From contig JARWMV010000153.1 in NCBI GenBank assembly GCA_030998015.1, positions 1 to 34,069 on the forward strand: a stretch of 34,069 nt of DNA. Reading direction: 5' to 3'. The notes under the pieces were generated by a model. It was not told where the DNA came from. It saw only the letters and a program-made list of their open reading frames with translations, and did not search any database. Below, piece by piece: positions 33,546 to 34,069 of the stretch (the stretch's first letter is position 1; each line of letters begins with the position of its first letter). A program made the translations under genes and the position numbers. This DNA comes from Ceratorhiza oryzae-sativae. Taxonomy: Eukaryota > Basidiomycota > Agaricomycetes > Cantharellales > Ceratobasidiaceae.

Positions 33546-33910
33546 TTCCGAGCTCGCAATACCTCGGTAATGAAAAACTTGCTGGTTATCTTAAACAAGT
33601 TTTAAGATTTTTACTGTGAAATACAGTACTTAAACTACAAGACTTCCAAGCATACAGTAAAATTTATACAAACCACTAGAAGATTTAATTTGTTAGGGAT
33701 AGATCGTAAAATTGCATAGTAAGGTAAAAGATCACATTTATAATATAACCCCAAATTGGGGTGTAGATTTGCCTGCGCAAATCACCCCCAATTTAGGAGT
33801 CCTCAGCGCTTAGGCCGCGCCTAAAGGCGCGATCAGAGAGTTGGAAATTATATATTATCCATTTTTGTTAATAAAATGGCTGGACTATTTCTTCATCCTC
33901 AATTTACAAT

Positions 33911-34004
33911 TCCCCGCTAATCGATACCCCTGCCAAGACGTGCGCTAAAGCGCAGTTCTCTAGGCAGGGTGTAGATTTGCCTTCGCAAATCATCGATTAG
34001 TGGA
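33911..34004. repeat. Family E hairpin within an ATCGATTAG palindrome (representative)
   Basis: CCCTGCCAAGACGTGCGCTA and AAGCGCAGTTCTCTAGGCAG form the inner hairpin, CTAATCGATACCCC and GATTAGTGGAG the outer. Other copies: 4449-4489, 4700-4741 (variant GTTGCCTAGG), 8944-8984, 10306-10345, 13000-13041, 13701-13741, 19079-19118, 24444-24484, 29551-29595, 32112-32153 and 32750-32790. Without the E hairpin, the outer palindrome alone occurs at 28012-28049 (ATCGATGATTTGCGAAGGCA), so E appears inserted in it. Confidence 0.88.
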
Positions 34005-34006
34005 GC

Positions 34007-34052
34007 CCTCCGCGCTTAGGCCGCCCTGCGGGCGATCAAAGAGCGCGGAGGG
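34007..34052. repeat. Family B hairpin (representative)
   Basis: CCCTCCGCGCTTAGGCCGCC, CTGCGGGCGATCAAAGAG and CGCGGAGGG: an outer stem CCTCCGCGC/GCGCGGAGG and inner GCC/GGC stems. Two sequence types exist: CGCCCGCAGGGCG (or CGAAG) and CGCGCCTTTAGGCGCG. About 20 copies: 5310, 6890, 8334, 9027, 9080, 11906, 12065, 12859, 12918, 13517, 13621, 18390, 24303, 24363, 25587, 27960, 28190, 29632, 33800, 34007. Confidence 0.88.
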
Positions 34053-34069
34053 AAGGAGCTTTACGTATA

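Larger units (their letters stand above)
33546..34069. other. AT-rich segment with B and E repeats at the window end
   Basis: 33546-33750 is AT-rich, probably intron 5' part, with no ORF. ACCCCAAATTGGGGTGTAGA palindrome and B hairpin lie at 33750-33843; an E hairpin with ATCGATTAG arms and a B hairpin at 33912-34052. No gene. Confidence 0.5.

Noticed and set aside
1..34069. Assignment to a particular fungal species
   Set aside because: The coding fragments are too few and conserved to decide among fungal lineages by eye; expanded repeat-rich mitogenomes occur in several.
1..34069. Transposase or plasmid polymerase driving element A
   Set aside because: No DDE/recombinase, reverse transcriptase or DNA polymerase motif was found in the window; the only enzymes encoded are homing endonucleases.

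Overview
This window looks like fungal mitochondrial DNA. It carries parts of four respiratory-chain genes: nad5 first exon (twice), nad4L, nad6 and the last exon of cob. It also has two mitochondrial-type tRNAs (Asp, Asn), several group I intron cores, and many pieces of LAGLIDADG and GIY-YIG homing endonuclease genes (HEGs). The residue patterns fit fungal (asco-/basidiomycete-like) Nad4L, Nad5, Nad6 and Cob. I cannot name the species, and I saw no rRNA. Nearly every recognisable gene lies on the minus strand.

The dominant feature is repeats. About 28 copies of a ~172-bp GC-rich element (here 'element A') are spread over both strands, along with at least eight smaller palindrome families (here B to J). 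Element A has near-perfect terminal inverted repeats enclosing five hairpins in a row and has no room for a protein. Copies sit inside HEGs and introns, next to each other, and some carry a further palindrome in one hairpin loop. Compound cassettes of these elements are duplicated in direct and inverted orientation (826 bp, ~460 bp, ~420 bp).

Layout: 1-4385 is a near-perfect inverted repeat centred near 2193, each arm holding nad5 exon 1, a truncated group I intron, a GIY-YIG fragment and a LAGLIDADG C-terminal fragment. 4398-7540 holds two decayed paralogous LAGLIDADG genes and a group I core; nad4L follows at 7543-7809. 7830-11600 is repeats plus tRNA-Asp. 11600-14524 holds a HEG whose two halves lie about 2 kb apart. 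15.5-17.9 kb holds LAGLIDADG_1 fragments and nad6, which runs in frame through one UGA into a LAGLIDADG gene. 18-20.4 kb is repeats. 20.4-22.1 kb holds one HEG inserted inside the LAGLIDADG motif of another. 22.2-25.6 kb holds a probable group I core, tRNA-Asn and tandem repeat blocks. 25.6-26.9 kb is another shattered HEG. 28.4-33.5 kb is probably a cob intron mosaic: last exon, HEG C-terminus, a second HEG, HEG N-terminus, then the group I core.

Functionally, the real genes contribute to complex I (nad4L, nad5, nad6) and complex III (cob). The rest is selfish or structural DNA that appears to have broken, duplicated and reshuffled introns and HEGs. The strongest candidates for something undescribed are element A with its nested derivatives, the HEG-in-HEG insertion, and the palindromic nad5 segment. 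The palindrome could also be an assembly or fold-back artefact.
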